In this document: positions 35,785 through 48,927 of the stretch, piece after piece
Position numbering within the stretch: position 1 is the stretch's first letter
Layout of the letters: each line of letters opens with the position of its first letter
Source: Rhineura floridana
Taxonomy: Eukaryota; Chordata; Lepidosauria; Squamata; Rhineuridae
Direction of reading: 5' to 3'
NCBI RefSeq assembly: GCF_030035675.1
Contig: NC_084485.1
Span: forward strand, 91,656,838-91,720,837
DNA: 64,000 nt
Program-made: the position numbers and the translations under genes
The notes under the pieces: model-generated
The model's database searches: none
What the model was told of the DNA's origin: nothing
Seen by the model: only the letters and a program-made list of their open reading frames with translations

Positions 35785-36278
35785 AGAAAAGGCGGGTCAG
35801 AGGAGACATGATAGAAGTGTATAAAATTATGCATGGCATTGAGAAAGTGGATAGAGAAAAGTTCTTCTCCCTCTCATAATACTAGAACTCGTGGACATTC
35901 AAAGAAGCTGAATGTTGGAAGATTCAGGACAGACAAAAGGAAGTACTTCTTTACTCAGCGCATAGTTAAACTATGGAATTTGCTCCCACAAGATGCCGTA
36001 ATGGCCACCAGCTTGGATGGCTTTAAAAGAAGATTAGACAAATTCATGGAGGACAGGGCTATCAATGGCTACTAGCCATGATGGCTGTGCTGTGCCACCC
36101 TAGTCAGAGGCAGCATGCTTCTGAAAACCAGTTGCCGGAAGCCTCAGGAGGGGAGAGTGTTCTTGCACTCGGGTCCTGCTTGCGGGCTTCCCCCAGGCAC
36201 CTGGTTGGCCACTGTGAGAACAGGATGCTGGACTAGATGGGCCACTGGCCTGATCCAGCAGGCTCTTCTTATGTTCTT
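35785..36278 (+). mobile_element. CR1 LINE 3' end
   Basis: The frame at 35833-36075 encodes a CR1 ORF2 C-terminus (RFRTDKRKYFFTQRIVKLWN, LLPQDAVMATSLDGFKRRLD, ending INGY and stop). A 3'UTR and the CR1-type end GACTAGATGGGCCACTGGCC with TCTTATGTTCTTAT repeats follow. It is 5'-truncated. The short open frame is preserved, so the copy is moderately young. Confidence 0.88.
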
Positions 36279-37053
36279 ATTTCATTGAGAACTAGTCACA
36301 ATTAAATTTGTCTAGATTGTACTTTGTGTGTTGTAATGATTACATACTTTGGAATATATTGAAATTATTACAGTTGCGCAATAGCTCTGTTCAGGTGTTC
36401 TAAATCCATTATGCAGAGGAGGAGATAAAGGATGAGTAGCTCCATCTACTTGTTGCCCTCCATGAGTTGGAGGATCACTTCAGCAGCAGGTTTCCTGTGC
36501 AATTAAGGCTCCCTGTGCCATTTAGAGCCTGATGTTCCAGGATTCTGAATCATGTGGGGCACAGGTTGCCCGCTTCAGAAGTTATCCCTTGAATTCTACC
36601 ATTCTTTCAAAAAAGTCCTTTGCATCAAAATATTTTAAAATAACAGGCTAAAATCCTAACCTTGGCTGTGCTCAGCAGGGTTTAATAGAATGGTGGGGCA
36701 ACTGCTGTATCCCCAGCCATGCTGCAGATGTAAACTGGTGCAGAAGGTGGGAAGAGGCAGGCAGTTTGGGCCTGGACCAGGCCTGATGCCATCACAATGA
36801 GTCTACCTCAGGATCTAGCAGATCTTGGGTTGGCTTAGCCATCCCACCCTGCCCACCACCAGAACACCCTGTTTTTGTACTTTTTTATGGCTGCTGGTGG
36901 CAGGGATCTTACCAGTAGCACTTCTGCCTGCCTGTCTGTTCCTATTTTATAGGAAATACTGGCTTATATTTTAAGCTTGGTAATAATCTCTAAATCATGT
37001 GCTGAGACATTGGAATATTGCTAGAAGTTCATAACTGGCTGTCTGCTTGACAG

Positions 37054-37158
37054 GTTCAGACAAGGAGCTGGGTGGCATTTCCTGACAAATGGAGAACTAT
37101 TTCCAGGCAGAGGCTTATAACCTTGATAAGGTTTTAGATGAACTTGAACAAAATGAAG
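37054..37158 (+). CDS. ZFYVE9: ZFYVE9 (SARA) first coding exon, start codon at 37089
   Basis: ZFYVE9/SARA is an early-endosomal scaffold that binds PI3P through a FYVE finger and brings SMAD2/3 to activated TGF-beta receptors. The exon follows GTCTGCTTGACAG, has 35 nt of 5'UTR and the start codon at 37089 (context GACAAATGG, with purine at -3 and G at +4). It encodes MENYFQAEAYNLDKVLDELE then QNE, matching the human N-terminus except DELE for DEFE. It ends at GAAG-GTGAGT, one base into an aspartate codon. Coding part: 37089-37158. The window holds 868 codons of a protein of about 1,425 residues in human. Confidence 0.95.
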
Positions 37159-40100
37159 GTGAGTAATTTGTCAGGACTGAAGATACCAATGGATATCTGG
37201 ACCTGTGACTCTGGTTGTATTTGTCTGTATTTCCTGTTCCAATGTAACTGCTGTCTGTTATGTATTTGCTGGGGATGGGAGGAGTCTGAAAAGGATACTG
37301 GGAAATTTACAAAAACATTTTCTAGGTAGAAAAAGTTAAAATAATTGTTTTAAAAAATTCAGTAATTACATGAATGATCCCTCTATATTGAAGTGCCAAA
37401 GATTGTGACAATTCCATAGGTAGATAATTTGCAGGTGAGAATTGCCTGTAGTCAGAGCTAGCATAGATATAAGATTAGCTGTTTGTAAATAAGAGGTAAT
37501 CATACTGCAAGCTCTCTCTTGTCACCCAGAATGCACAAACTCCCGAGTTAATTCCCCATTTTACCCCAAGTTCAGTGTTATGTTTGACTATTAATCCAAG
37601 TCTAAGGACGCTCCTCAACTTGCCCACTTCCAATCCCTTAACTGGTTAACAGCCAGTTAAAATTTGTGCATAATGCTAAGCTAACTATGACTTCGTGGAA
37701 ACAAGCAAATGTGTGGGTTCCCAGAGTGAACATCATGGCCACTGCCCTTCTTCCCTGGTTCTGCTGCTGCTGCACTACCCAGGACTAAGCCATGGTTTGG
37801 CTTAGCCTTGCTTAACCCTGACTCATGGTTTGTCTCCCCCAGATAAACCACGAGTGGTACATCAAGAACGAACCTTGGTTATAGCTCATGGTTTATCTAT
37901 GCTGATCCTTAGTATATGTTCCATAATAATAAAAACAAACCCTAAATAATAACAAATAACTAGGTTTTAAAGCTTAATATAGGAACAGCTAATGTTAAGT
38001 GTGGTTTGATCTTGTACAAAAAGTGTCTGAGGAAGAGAGGAGCTTATTTATTCACTAACTACCCTACTAATATCTGTACATTGAAGAGGGGGGAAGAGAA
38101 AGTACATCTTAGTTACTCAAAATGGATATGTATGCTTTTTTTGCCAGAGGTTAAGCCACATAGCTTTTTCTGTGGCATTTACAATATTAAAACATCAAAA
38201 GTGTTTTGTAAAGTTAAATTGCCAAGTGGTTGGTTTATGTCTGTGATGGTTGTACTCTCTGTTACATGTCTTGTACATAGCCAAGCCATATTTGTTTGCT
38301 ATATTAAGCTGCTTATTTGAAATGCTCTTGTGAGATCTACCTTTGACAAAGGTCTTCATATGGATAGGATTTATAATTGTGTAAGTATATTAGTATATAA
38401 ATCTTTTCCATGTTATCATTTGTGCAACTGGAACATTCTTTGGCATGAAAACTGTTAACATTGGAAACAAACCTAAGAAGAGCTTTGCTAGATTGGACTA
38501 AAGGTCCATCAAGTTCAGGATCCTGTTTCCCACATTGACCAAACAGATGGTCTCTCGGAAGCCCATAAGCAGCGTATGGAAGCAGTAGCCTACTTCCACT
38601 CTCAGTTTTGTTCCCTAGCAACTGGTATTGTGGTAGACTGCTTCCGAACCTGGAGGCTTCATATAGTCGTCATAACAGTCATTGTTAGAATAATTGATGG
38701 AAGAAGATAGGTCCAATTCTCTTTAAAAGCTATCAGAGCTAGTGGCTGTCTTGTGGCACTACATTCCATATTTTCATAAATAGCTACAAGGAAGAATGCA
38801 TTGGTGTTTAACACTGGTGTTTAATGAGATTGCAACTACAAAGGCAGTCAAAATATTATTGAGAGTTAATGTGATTTGGTTACCTTTTCTTGTGCAAAGT
38901 TTATTCACTGGTTGGGCTGATAGAAATTACTTTCTTAGGGCTCATCCACATAGTTTTCTTCTGAGAAATGAAAATGGTTCTGGTCTCGGGATATATCTTC
39001 TAGATTGCTTTTCTAAATTGTTTTCCTTTTCTTATGGTGCTAAATGATGTATCTGAACAAAACAGGTATGATACCTTAATGGCTGTATGAGAGGGAGAGG
39101 AGAAAGCACAGCAGCATCCTGAAGGGCAGTTGCTAGAGGAAGGACTGTTGGAGGGGCAGAAAAACAGCACCTTTGAGGAGATGCACGTGTGAGGACTGAA
39201 TTCTAAGAGTGTTTTTCCTTCTGCTGTTACTGGCATTGCATTCTGTGTGCCAAGAAAAAGAAATCAGTAGCAGCAACATGCCACTGAATTGGGTGAACTT
39301 GTCACTTTACTCAGCCATTCTTCCAGTGGTGGTGGGGAGAGTTGCAGGTTTTTTCCTTCCTTATTGATAGCTATAGCTATTCCCCCTCCCCAAAAAGGGT
39401 CTCTACTTCCTCCCCAGTCACAATTACAGGTGAAGAGTTAGTAAAAGACATTTCCCCACCTGGAAGTGGTATAGCACTGCAGATTTGCAACCATAACAAT
39501 CCCACTTGAAAAATTATTTTCTCTAGTTTTAGTTTGTGTGCTTGTGTAAAAGTCAGTAGTTGCACTTTGCCAAAGTATTTATAATTTGGTACTGGTTTAG
39601 AGATTGTGAACTGAGGGCCAAGCCAGATGTCATGAGAAATGCATGCTCTCCTTTGATGTCTCGTTTTTTAAAAACAAATTGTACAGTGGAGGGGAATTGG
39701 GACTTCAGCACATGCGGATGTTAATCCTTCTCCCCTGTGCTTTGGTGCAAATGAAAACCATCCTCCCCAACTGCTTTTTGCCCTGGGAGAGAAGCTGCCA
39801 TTAGCATCAATGGCAGCTTTCCTCCCCAGCAAATGGCAGCATCTGGTGTGTATGCATGTGTCTCGGAAGGACCATGCAATGAGGGAAAGAATCAAACCCC
39901 ACTTGTACGCACACCAGGCCCTGATCAGCCTCTCCATGTCTGCTATTTCTTCATAAAAAAAAGACATATGAAATGTGATCATGTGTTTCTTGTTTTGTCT
40001 AGTTTGATCCAGTGGCAAACAGTTAGCAATATACCAACTGGTGGCCGTTCTTTACTTTTGAAAGCCTTATAAAGGTTTTCAATACAAGACATTTTTCTTC

Positions 40101-41392
40101 ATTATCTGCGGAACATACAAATATATATTTAATTTTACTTGATCACCCTCTTTTGGTTTTGGTCACATAAGAATGTATATCAAATATATAAAGCACTTTA
40201 TTCCAATATTGCTGCAGTGTTCCAAAGCTGCACTATATATTGATGTAAAGAATAACCATATTGCTATAATGCTTGTGCAGAAAGAACAAAACTAGAATTG
40301 TTTATTGCTTCCATAATACTTTCTAGTGTAAAAGTTATTTGCAGTTATTTTAATCTCATTTATGCTTATGATAATTCTGTGAGGTTAGGATAGACTGTAT
40401 GATGATGTTTTGCCCAAAGTCACCTCATGATCTTTATGATTAAACAGGAATTTGAATCTGCTTTTCAGTCTCCAAAATTGATGCTCTGTTCAGTTTGCTG
40501 CATTATACTGTCCCAAGCTGCTTTGAATAACTTATATGGTGCCGGATGTGGCTTGTTTTTTACCTTTCTGTCATAATTTAAACTGTTTATCGGTCAAGAT
40601 TTTAAAACTGCTGATGCCAAAAAGATGTATATTATGAATATCTGTGTTCCAGACCTTAGAGACTAATTGAAACTACAAATCTAAAGCAGGGGGACTAGTC
40701 ATTTAGAAAAAAATGTGTGACTGCATTTCAGTCTTTTTGAATTTGATTTTAAAAATAGCAGCTGGGGAGGGGATCCTTAGTTTGAATTGGGGGCCCAGCC
40801 ACAGGATAAGAGACATTTTAACTCTTGTTTCTGTGCCATTTTTGTAATGAAATTTCTCCCTAAAGCTGATATTCATTCCAGAATAAAAACATATGACACC
40901 CACTTGTGTGTACTTCTAGGACAAACAGCTGTTTGGATGTGTTTTCATTGGTGAATGAGCAAAGTAGTAAATCAGCCTGCAGTCTGCTCCTGATTTAGAC
41001 TGAGGCCTCCTGCGATTGTTGTTAAAAACAACCCCCCCCACATTCAAAAAGATGGAAATGCAATAATTTCCATGCACACTAGGATCTAGCTAGTTTAAGC
41101 TAATTTAACTATACTTGCTTGTTGCAAAATAAGATGAGAATTACCACTATGTAATACGCTTGTAGTGTAGTACCCTAACAAATGTACATTTGCTGGAATT
41201 CCTTTGGAATACACCTTGACAGTGAAATAAGTGAAAGTATTGCTGTCTTTGCTAGTATTGTCAGATATTTTATGCATTTTTCTTCGGAAAGCAGCTTTGA
41301 TATAGAAACATTTAAACTTCTTGTGCAAAGCACAAGTTAACATAGCTGTGCTGAATTTATTGTATATTGATTTAAGTCCCTTATTTTTTCAG
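37159..41392 (+). other. ZFYVE9: ZFYVE9 intron after the start exon
   Basis: GTGAGT donor and TTATTTTTTCAG acceptor. Apart from a CR1 fragment at 38473-38780 I see no recognisable feature in 37159-38470 or 38785-41392. Confidence 0.9.
38473..38780 (-). mobile_element. Diverged CR1 LINE 3' region
   Basis: CCTAAGAAGAGCTTTGCTAG, GATCCTGTTTCCCACATTG and CTTGTGGCACTACATTCCAT follow the order of the reversed CR1 3' end seen at 22714-23085, but with many changes. It is the oldest CR1 piece here. Confidence 0.65.
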
Positions 41393-43479
41393 ATGAGGCA
41401 ATTTCACCTACCTTGTTGGATGCAAAGTGGAATCAGATCCTAGATCCTCCTTCTCATCGGCTGTCTTTTAACCCAGCTCTGGTCAATGTGAATGAATCCA
41501 CAATTCCTAATGAGTGTCCGCAGAAACTGAAATCATTCTCCTTGTCTCATTTAGCAACTGCATCGTTAGGAGGAGGGGACTGTTGTTCTAATGGAAGGAA
41601 TCTTAATTTAAGACAAGAAAGCTCAAACATGTGGATTGATGATCATGCAACAACAGATGATCAGCTAGTTAAGAGAAATAGCAGTAGAAATGCTCAGTAC
41701 AATGTTATGGATGAAGAAGAAAGAAGAAAGAAACCAGAGGAAAAAAATGTGCTCGTAGTAGCAGTCATGCATAACTGTGATAAAAAAGCTTTGCAAAGTG
41801 ATTTGTTAGATTGTAAAAATCACAGCAATTCCCCCATAATGGATACTGTTAGCTTTACACTGGATAATGGAACCCAACAAACTGATCACCTTGATGTTAC
41901 TGTAAACGGGTCTACTGAGAAAGATACTGATACTGAAAAAGAAGCAGTACAAGCAAACAGGCTGCATGCAGAAGAAGATGCTGACAACCATTGTAGTGTT
42001 GCTGCTTCTGATTGCTTATCCAGTGGATATTCTTCTCCTCAGTTAAAGGAGAATGATAATACACATAAAGATTTTCATTTCTCAGAAACTACAGCAGCAG
42101 GGATGAATGTAGTTACGTTGCAGAGGCCAGCTGGCCCTAGTGTTAAAATGCAACAAAGCTGTGTGTCAGATGAGGGTTTTGATACTCATGCTGTTGCTCA
42201 GAGAGCACAGCTAGAAACTAGAAACTGCTCGTCTAGTTCACACAATGGTGGTTTGTCCACAGAGGTTTCTGTAGCAGAGCAAAAAACACAACCATTTCAA
42301 TCAGGGATACCTGAGCTCTCTGCAACTTGTCAGCTAAATACATTTGGAAGTGGCAATCACTGTACGTGTTCTGGTGGACATTTGGCCTCTAGGGATGCAA
42401 GTGCTGTTGAAAATGAAGCTAACAAATATGAAAAAATTCTCAACACAACTGAATTGCTCAGCATGGCAGTTTGTTTATCAGAATCTCAGGAGATGACAAA
42501 TGGGGAACTGACTAAAGAAAATGAGATCAGTAATGAGCAAACATGTGGGGAGAATGAAGGATTGTTGCATACAGCAAAGCACGAGGAAGCATGTAGAAGT
42601 AATGGAGATAGCGATGGCATGACAGAAGCAAATCATGACTTAAAGGGGACACATATAGATGAGCTTGAAGATTCGAGTCCCAGTGATGTCATGGGTACAT
42701 CGGCATTGAGTGGTCTGCTCAATTCTTGTGATTCCTATGGAATACGGAACCCAACTCTTGCTCATATTCCAAAGACTTTACCCTCCAAGGAAGATTCTGT
42801 GACTGAGGAAAAGGAGATAGAGGAGAGCAAATCGGAAAGTTATAATAATGTGTATGAACAAAGAGGAAATGAAGCCACAGACAGGAGTGGACTCATTTTG
42901 AACTGCACTGGTGACCAAATGAAAAAAAACAATTTACATAATCTCTGCAGTCAGGTACCATCTGAACCAAGTCAAGCATCACCAAAACCAGCCGCTAATC
43001 TGCAACCTCTCAGTGTTCCTTTCGGTGGTGCTCGACCCAAGCAGCCGACAAATCTTAAACTACAAATTCCAAAGCCATTATTAGACCATTTACAAAATGG
43101 TCTGGTTCCTCCAAACTGTGGAGGAAACAGTAAAAATAAAAATGATATATCTGGGAAAATAAAAGTAGGTGAAAACGTAGCAGCAAATGTATTTTCTGAT
43201 GAAACGTCACTGAATGCTTCAGTTACAGATATTGGTGGAGAGCATTCAGATGAGTATGAGTCTGGGGTTTCTAGTAGTTCATGCCTTGCAGCAGCCTCAG
43301 ATAGTCCAGACAACGATCTTGGAGCTGGCCATTTTGAAGTTCCTACAAGAAAGCCATTTACTACTTTGGGGGAAGTGGCTCCAGTTTGGGTTCCAGATTC
43401 TCAGGCGCCAAACTGCATGAAATGTGAGGCCAGATTTACATTCACTAAAAGGCGGCACCATTGCAGAGCTTGTGGAAAG
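41393..43479 (+). CDS. ZFYVE9: ZFYVE9 large exon: N-terminal region and start of FYVE finger
   Basis: A 2,087-nt uninterrupted exon giving residues 24-719. It completes the split Asp codon and reads [60 protein letters not shown] and [20 protein letters not shown], all close to human SARA. The middle is acidic and Ser/Asn-rich and looks disordered. The FYVE finger begins here: WVPD (689-692), first Cys pair C698 and C701, and RRHHCRACG (710-718) with C714 and C717, the basic PI3P-binding motif. The donor is GGAAAG-GTATGT, in phase 0 within the FYVE domain. The reading frame is intact and codon use ordinary, as expected for a working gene. Confidence 0.97.
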
Positions 43480-45976
43480 GTATGTTTAATGATAGATTCT
43501 CATAAAGGATAGAAGTCACAAAATGGGAATTTTTTTTCTTAAGTGTTCTGTCTGTTTCAACAAAATTTGGTAGACACCTCATCTGTTCATTTTTTTAATG
43601 GCTGCTGAAAATAACTAGTGACTATTTAAATTATTAATAATTATTACCTTCTTATAAAAAGTGTATGTATTGTATAGAACTTCTTAAATAAGGGATTTAT
43701 TGAAGCACTTAAAAATAGTCATATGCAGAAATCTGGTTTACATAAATTATTGCATCTTTCATTTTTATGAAACTACATTGGGCTCAGGCATATTCAGTTC
43801 CCTGGTTTTCACTGATGAATGTGACTGAACTTTGTCATCACATAATACCTTACTTAGGCTGAATGTTTATGTGGCCTTTTTTTGCATTTTAAGTTTTTAG
43901 TCTTTATAGATATCTAATTGCTTTCATTCTTCAAAATAAAAGGCAAGTAAACACTCCAAGTGAATGTATTTTTAAATCTTAATTTTTTTTTTAGCATGCT
44001 TTGTGAGTACAGGCAGAAGTGGAGCTGCAATGCTAGGTTCCTGGTAGAGGCATTGTTTCCATTTACTGGGAGAGGCAAGGTGGTGAGGAGGTCGACGTCC
44101 TGTGGCTGCTCTGGTGAGAGTGTTGGATTGTCTTCAGCAGTGTGGCTGCACCAGCCGCCCTGCTGCTGCACCACCACCCTCTCCTTGCTGGTAAGTTACA
44201 GCGGCTCTGCTGCCAGGAATCTACTGTTGTGGCTCTGCCCCACAGGGTAGGTTGCTTCTGAGTTCAGAAAGTTCTTGCAGTGGTGACTGTGGCATTGCTC
44301 ATTAGCAAGAGTAACAGCCAGCCTCATTCCAACTTTCAAGCTGTAGAGGTGGGCCTGGATGGTCAGTGATGATCCTGCCCTGGCCCCAAAGTTGGGAGAT
44401 TATTTGGAAGCTGTGTGGTCAAATAGCCTGAAGAGCCTTGGCCATGCAGGCTAAACTGACTGGCACTCCCTATTGCTGGTGTTTCCTTCTTCAGAGCAGG
44501 AAAGGTGAATGGGGGGAGTGTACAAGGTACCTTCAGGCAGTGCCACCTAACAGCACCTACTCCCTGACTAGCCTCACCCTTTGGGGATGGGTGGGGAGTG
44601 TTGGATGTCATCTCTGAAGGTGGCTTGCCATATCTTCAAGCAGTGGCAGCAAGTCCTAACTCTCTGTCCTAACATTTTGGCCAACCAGAAATTGTGAACC
44701 CCTGATTAAGTACTTCATACATTATTTGTACGTTTTGGGTATCAATATTATAATAAAGCACCAGTCCAGATTCCTAAAACGCTCATGGGTTGAGAGGGAA
44801 TGTTGTGATGGCTAAAAAGACATGATGAAGGTAATGGATTAAGTGCTTAATTACCTGTGTAAATGCCCCCATCACATTTAAATGTGCTTGTTATCTAGGT
44901 TGGTTTATTTAAAAGTAGCTTTGGCATTTACAAATAAGGCAACAAAAATCAGTTGTCCTCAAAATCTTTATAGTCCACTTGCCTGCAGGTAACTGTAAGT
45001 CATTTGCAGATTTAGATAAGATGACTAATGATTTTTAAAAAACCTTTTGTGTCTGGTTGCCTGGAATGAATACTGACTTGCCACAAGTGACCAGGCAAAA
45101 GGCTATTCATAAGCCTGGTTTTGGATCAAATTACCAAGTTTTCAACTGAAAAACATGCCAGAATTGTTTGTTTTTGGAAATATCCCATAAATAAATGGCA
45201 TGTTCACATATATTCTCAAAGAATAAGTAAATGTATGACTTTGTATGCATTAGTTCAGAATCCGATGTAAAATAAACTCGATATCTTGGGGCCTTATAAA
45301 AATGCAGACTTGAATACTGTTCTCAGCTAAGATGAAGTAAAGTAGAATTAAGGGAAAAATAGATCTATAATCAGCACAGCTATGTATGGTCCTGTAGAAA
45401 TTGAATAACATACCATTTTATATAACAATTACCTATTTTATTTGTTGAAGAAACCACATAAGCTTTTCTTCTAGTAGGATTCCTAAAATATTATGCCTTT
45501 TTAAACCATTGAAATGAAATAGGCTCCTCCTTTGTATATTTCCATTTGTTCTTTTACTTTTTGAAACTTGTTTTTGCACATTCATTTTACCCACAGTGTG
45601 GGGTAACACCGCTGTTGGATCATGCTGGCTAAGAACCTTTTCCTTAATATAAAATATGCACAAATTGATATGGGTAGTGATCACTGGATTGTCCGCTGCT
45701 ATGCTGATGTGTTTTTTTTACATGAAGCTTCCTGCATTGCTTTACTTACAGTCCATTTCCTCCAGGCAGCAGATTTATTATTGACATTTGACTTAGTTGG
45801 AATACTCAAATGTGAGAAGTGTGAGAATCCCAGGTTTATGCATGGCCCCAGCTTATACTCCTTTCCCCAATGAGAAAGTAACATCTGGCACTTTATTGGG
45901 TTGATCTTTAGCCTAGATTGCCCTGAACGTATATTAAAAATGATATAAATAACAGATATAGTTATATAATGTAACT

Positions 45977-46551
45977 TTAAAGTTGATAATGAGGACATTG
46001 AACTTGTCAAGGATTATCAGTATCTTGGCACAGTCATTAACCAAAATGGAGACAATAGTCAAGAAATCAGAAGAAGGCCAGGACTGGGGAGGGCAGCTGT
46101 GAGAGAACTAGAAAAGGTCCTCAAATGCAAAGATGTATCACTGAACACTAAAGTCAGGATCATTCAGACCACGGTATTCCCGATCTCTAGGTATGGATGT
46201 GAAAGTTGGACAGCGAAAAAAGTGGATAAGAGAAAAATCCACTCATTTGAAATGTGGTGTTGGAGGAGAGCTTTGCGCATTCCATGGACTGCAAAAAAGA
46301 GAAATAATTGGGTGTTAGAACAAATTAAACCAGAACTGTCACTAGAAGCTAAAATGATGAAACTGAGGTTATCATAGTTTGGACACATAATGAGAAGACA
46401 TGAGAATAAGTCCATAATGCTGGGGAAAACAGAAGGGAGTAGAAAAAGAGGAAGGCCAAACAAGAGATGGATTGATTCCATAAAGGAAGCCACAGACCTG
46501 AACTTACAAGATCTGAACAGGGTGGTTCATGACAGATGCTCTTGGAAGTCA
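45977..46551 (+). mobile_element. RTE/BovB-type LINE fragment
   Basis: The + strand encodes DYQYLGTVINQNGDNSQEIR, VFPISRYGCESWTAKKVDKR and FEMWCWRRALRIPWTAKKRN, then GRPNKRWIDSIKEATDLNLQ: the post-palm region and C-terminus of an RTE/BovB-group ORF2. One in-frame stop lies near 46376 (before FGHIMRR) and the 3' tail is missing. It is related to 26680-26925. Confidence 0.8.
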
Positions 46552-46555
46552 CGAG

Positions 46556-46609
46556 CCCAATCCCTGGGGCTGATGGGAGTTGTAGTTTGAAAAAGTAACT
46601 TTTCCAAGC
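46556..46609. mobile_element. Half copy of palindromic MITE
   Basis: GGGGCTGATGGGAGTTGTAG then AGTAACTTTTCCAAGCTCTG: the right half of the MITE seen complete at 8266-8379. Confidence 0.65.
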
Positions 46610-46703
46610 TCTGGATTCACGTGGTGGTGATCAAACGCCTTGTGCTACCATTTTACTACAGTAAATTTGTTATTACTAGTTAATATACATTTGCCATTTA
46701 TGA

Positions 46704-46793
46704 AGGAGTTGGAGTTGGAGTCGGTACATTTCTTCCGACTCCACCCAAAATTGCTCCCGGCTCCAACTCCACAATTCCGACTCCACAGCCCTG
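46704..46793. mobile_element. hAT-type element fragment
   Basis: GGAGTCGGTACATTTCTTCC then CCGACTCCACAGCCCTG (end 46793) repeats the right end of the element at 355-777. The left part is missing. Confidence 0.7.
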
Positions 46794-48641
46794 GTGTAGA
46801 GAGATTTTTTTTCTTCCTTTGGACTAATTCATTCTAAATTGAGAAATAAATTGAGACCTGAAAAAACAGGCAAGCCCAGTCCACCATTTTTTTCCTGCTC
46901 TTTGCTTTTTCATTGCCCGTCTTGTCTCTCGTTTCACCATTTTTGTTTCAGCTTCCTGCCTCCCTAGTGCCCGCCATTTTGTAAGCCTTTTCTGTTCTCC
47001 TGATCAGCCATTTATGTTGTTTTTTTTCTTTCCTCACCTGCAGCCTTATCTGTTTGTCTTCCCCCACACACCTATCTCAAAGTTTGTGGGGAGTGTTTTG
47101 GTCTGCCGCTGCTCCATTCACCGCCCTCCCCATCAGGGGTGTGAGATAGCACTAAAAATGGCTGCTCCTACACATACTACGGACACTTCTGACTAGCCCT
47201 GCTTGTTGGTTGGGCAAGCCTTGTCAGCCTCAACCGTGATAGCCACTATGCCTTCGCAAGCCTTGACTGGGGGGTCATCTGCCCCTGTGGCCACTGCTAA
47301 GAGACCTGTACCCCTCCCTAGCGAGGCCACTGGTCATAAACCTAAGAAGGCAAAAAAGACTAAGCATACTTTGACTTATAGCTTCATAGCTATTGACAAT
47401 ACTACTGAAGAGGCAGCATTGCAGGCATCTAGAAGGGCTAAATGTACTGGCCAAGTGCATGTTGGGCATTCTAAGTCATGCGCCATAGCCAAGCTCTCCA
47501 AACCATCTTGCCAGGTGGCTCTGGATCAGCCCTGTGATGATGGCATTTGAGTGTCTGCTAAAGTTATTTGTTTGCTCACCTGTCCTCCAGACTCCTCAGA
47601 GGAGGCCACTGATATTGTTTCCAGTTTATCTGAACCTGGCACATCCTCACAGAGGGCTTCATCTGCTCCCCAGGCCTCCTCTGCCCATCAACAACCATAG
47701 CAAGCACAGCAACCTTTCCATTTGCTGAGATACTAGCACAGATCAGAGAAGTCCTGTTGAGGGCATTTGCATCTGAGTTCCACACCACTTCTCTAGTTAT
47801 GACTCCAGGATGTAAGGTGGCTTCCAAGACACATCAATTTTGGCATGAGAGTCACTCCTCTGAAGAGGAGGGGACTTTGTCTCCAAATCCTTTCGACCTC
47901 TCTGGCAGCAGGGTTCCTGGATCCCAAGTGGATCCTATTTCATACATGCATGCTTGTGAGGCTGCTCTGGAGCTGCATCTCTCTGATGATGAGTTATCCA
48001 GCGAGTCTAAGATGGAAGAGGTTTCATTGACTTTTTCACCCGGATACTTTATGCTCCTCCTTTGCAAGACCTTGGATGTGCTGGGGTTAGCCCCTCCTGC
48101 TGAGCAGCCCCTGTTGGCACCATCTAACAGAAACAAAGTGTTATGGAAGCTGAAACCTGCTGTTTCTTCTGTTCCTGTCCCACCACTGTTCCAAGAAGTT
48201 GTGCAGTCTGAGTGGGATCAACCTCTTTGTTCTCAGTGGATGACTTCTTAGGTCAACAAGTATTATGCTTCGGATCCTGTGTTTTTGGACTGTCTGAGGG
48301 CCCCAGGGGTAAATGCCCCTGTGTCCACACTGGTCTCTAGATCTCTTCTCCCCAAAAAGGGGAGGACTCTCAGTTCAAAGATGTCTCTGAATGCAGGATT
48401 GACTATGCTCTTCGTAAGGCCCGTGATGCTTTGGCATACTCGGTTAGGGCTTCCTGTGTGACTCCCTGTTTGCTTGTGCTGCCCTGGTCTGGCTGGACGA
48501 TCTGCTGGATATCCCCCGTCCTGATCCTCAATAGATACAAAAGTCTCTTTTGAAGCTTCACCACCAGATTGCCTTTGTGGTTGATACCACCTTCGATCCT
48601 ATATAGTTTTCAGCCAGGGCCATGTTTACAGGTATTGTTGC

Positions 48642-48896
48642 CTCTCTCTCTCTCTCTCTCTCTCCCTCTCTCCCTCTCTCCCTCTCTCCCTCTCTCCCTC
48701 TCTCCCTCTCTCCCTCTCTCCCTCTCTCCCTCTCTCCCTCTCTCCCTCTCTCCCTCTCTCCCTCTCTCCCTCCCTCTCTCCCTCTCTCCCTCCCTCCCTC
48801 TCTCCCTCCCTCCCTCTCTCCCTCTCTCCCTCTCTCTCCCTCTCTCTCCCTCTGTCTCCCTCTCCCTCCCTCTCCCTCCCTCTCCCTCTCTCTCCC

Positions 48897-48927
<31 letters not shown>
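48642..48927. repeat. Polypyrimidine microsatellite (CTCTCCCT)n
   Basis: 286 bp of pure C/T on the + strand: CT repeat, then (CTCTCCCT)n with variants, then CT repeat. ORFs on both strands (Ser/Leu/Pro-rich or Arg/Glu-rich) are artefacts. It lies inside the DIRS fossil. Confidence 0.97.

Larger units (their letters stand above)
32133..37053 (+). other. ZFYVE9: ZFYVE9 intron 2
   Basis: GTAAGA donor and GTCTGCTTGACAG acceptor. It contains MITEs, a SINE, a LINE tail and a CR1 copy listed separately. The stretches 33220-35036 and 36280-37053 show nothing recognisable. Confidence 0.5.

Noticed and set aside
35833-36075. 80-residue protein ending in INGY as a small host gene
   Set aside because: It matches the CR1 ORF2 C-terminus and is followed by a CR1 3' end.
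44020-44260. GC-richer segment with a 96-residue ORF
   Set aside because: No similarity recognised and no plausible splice pairing; it was left as intron sequence.
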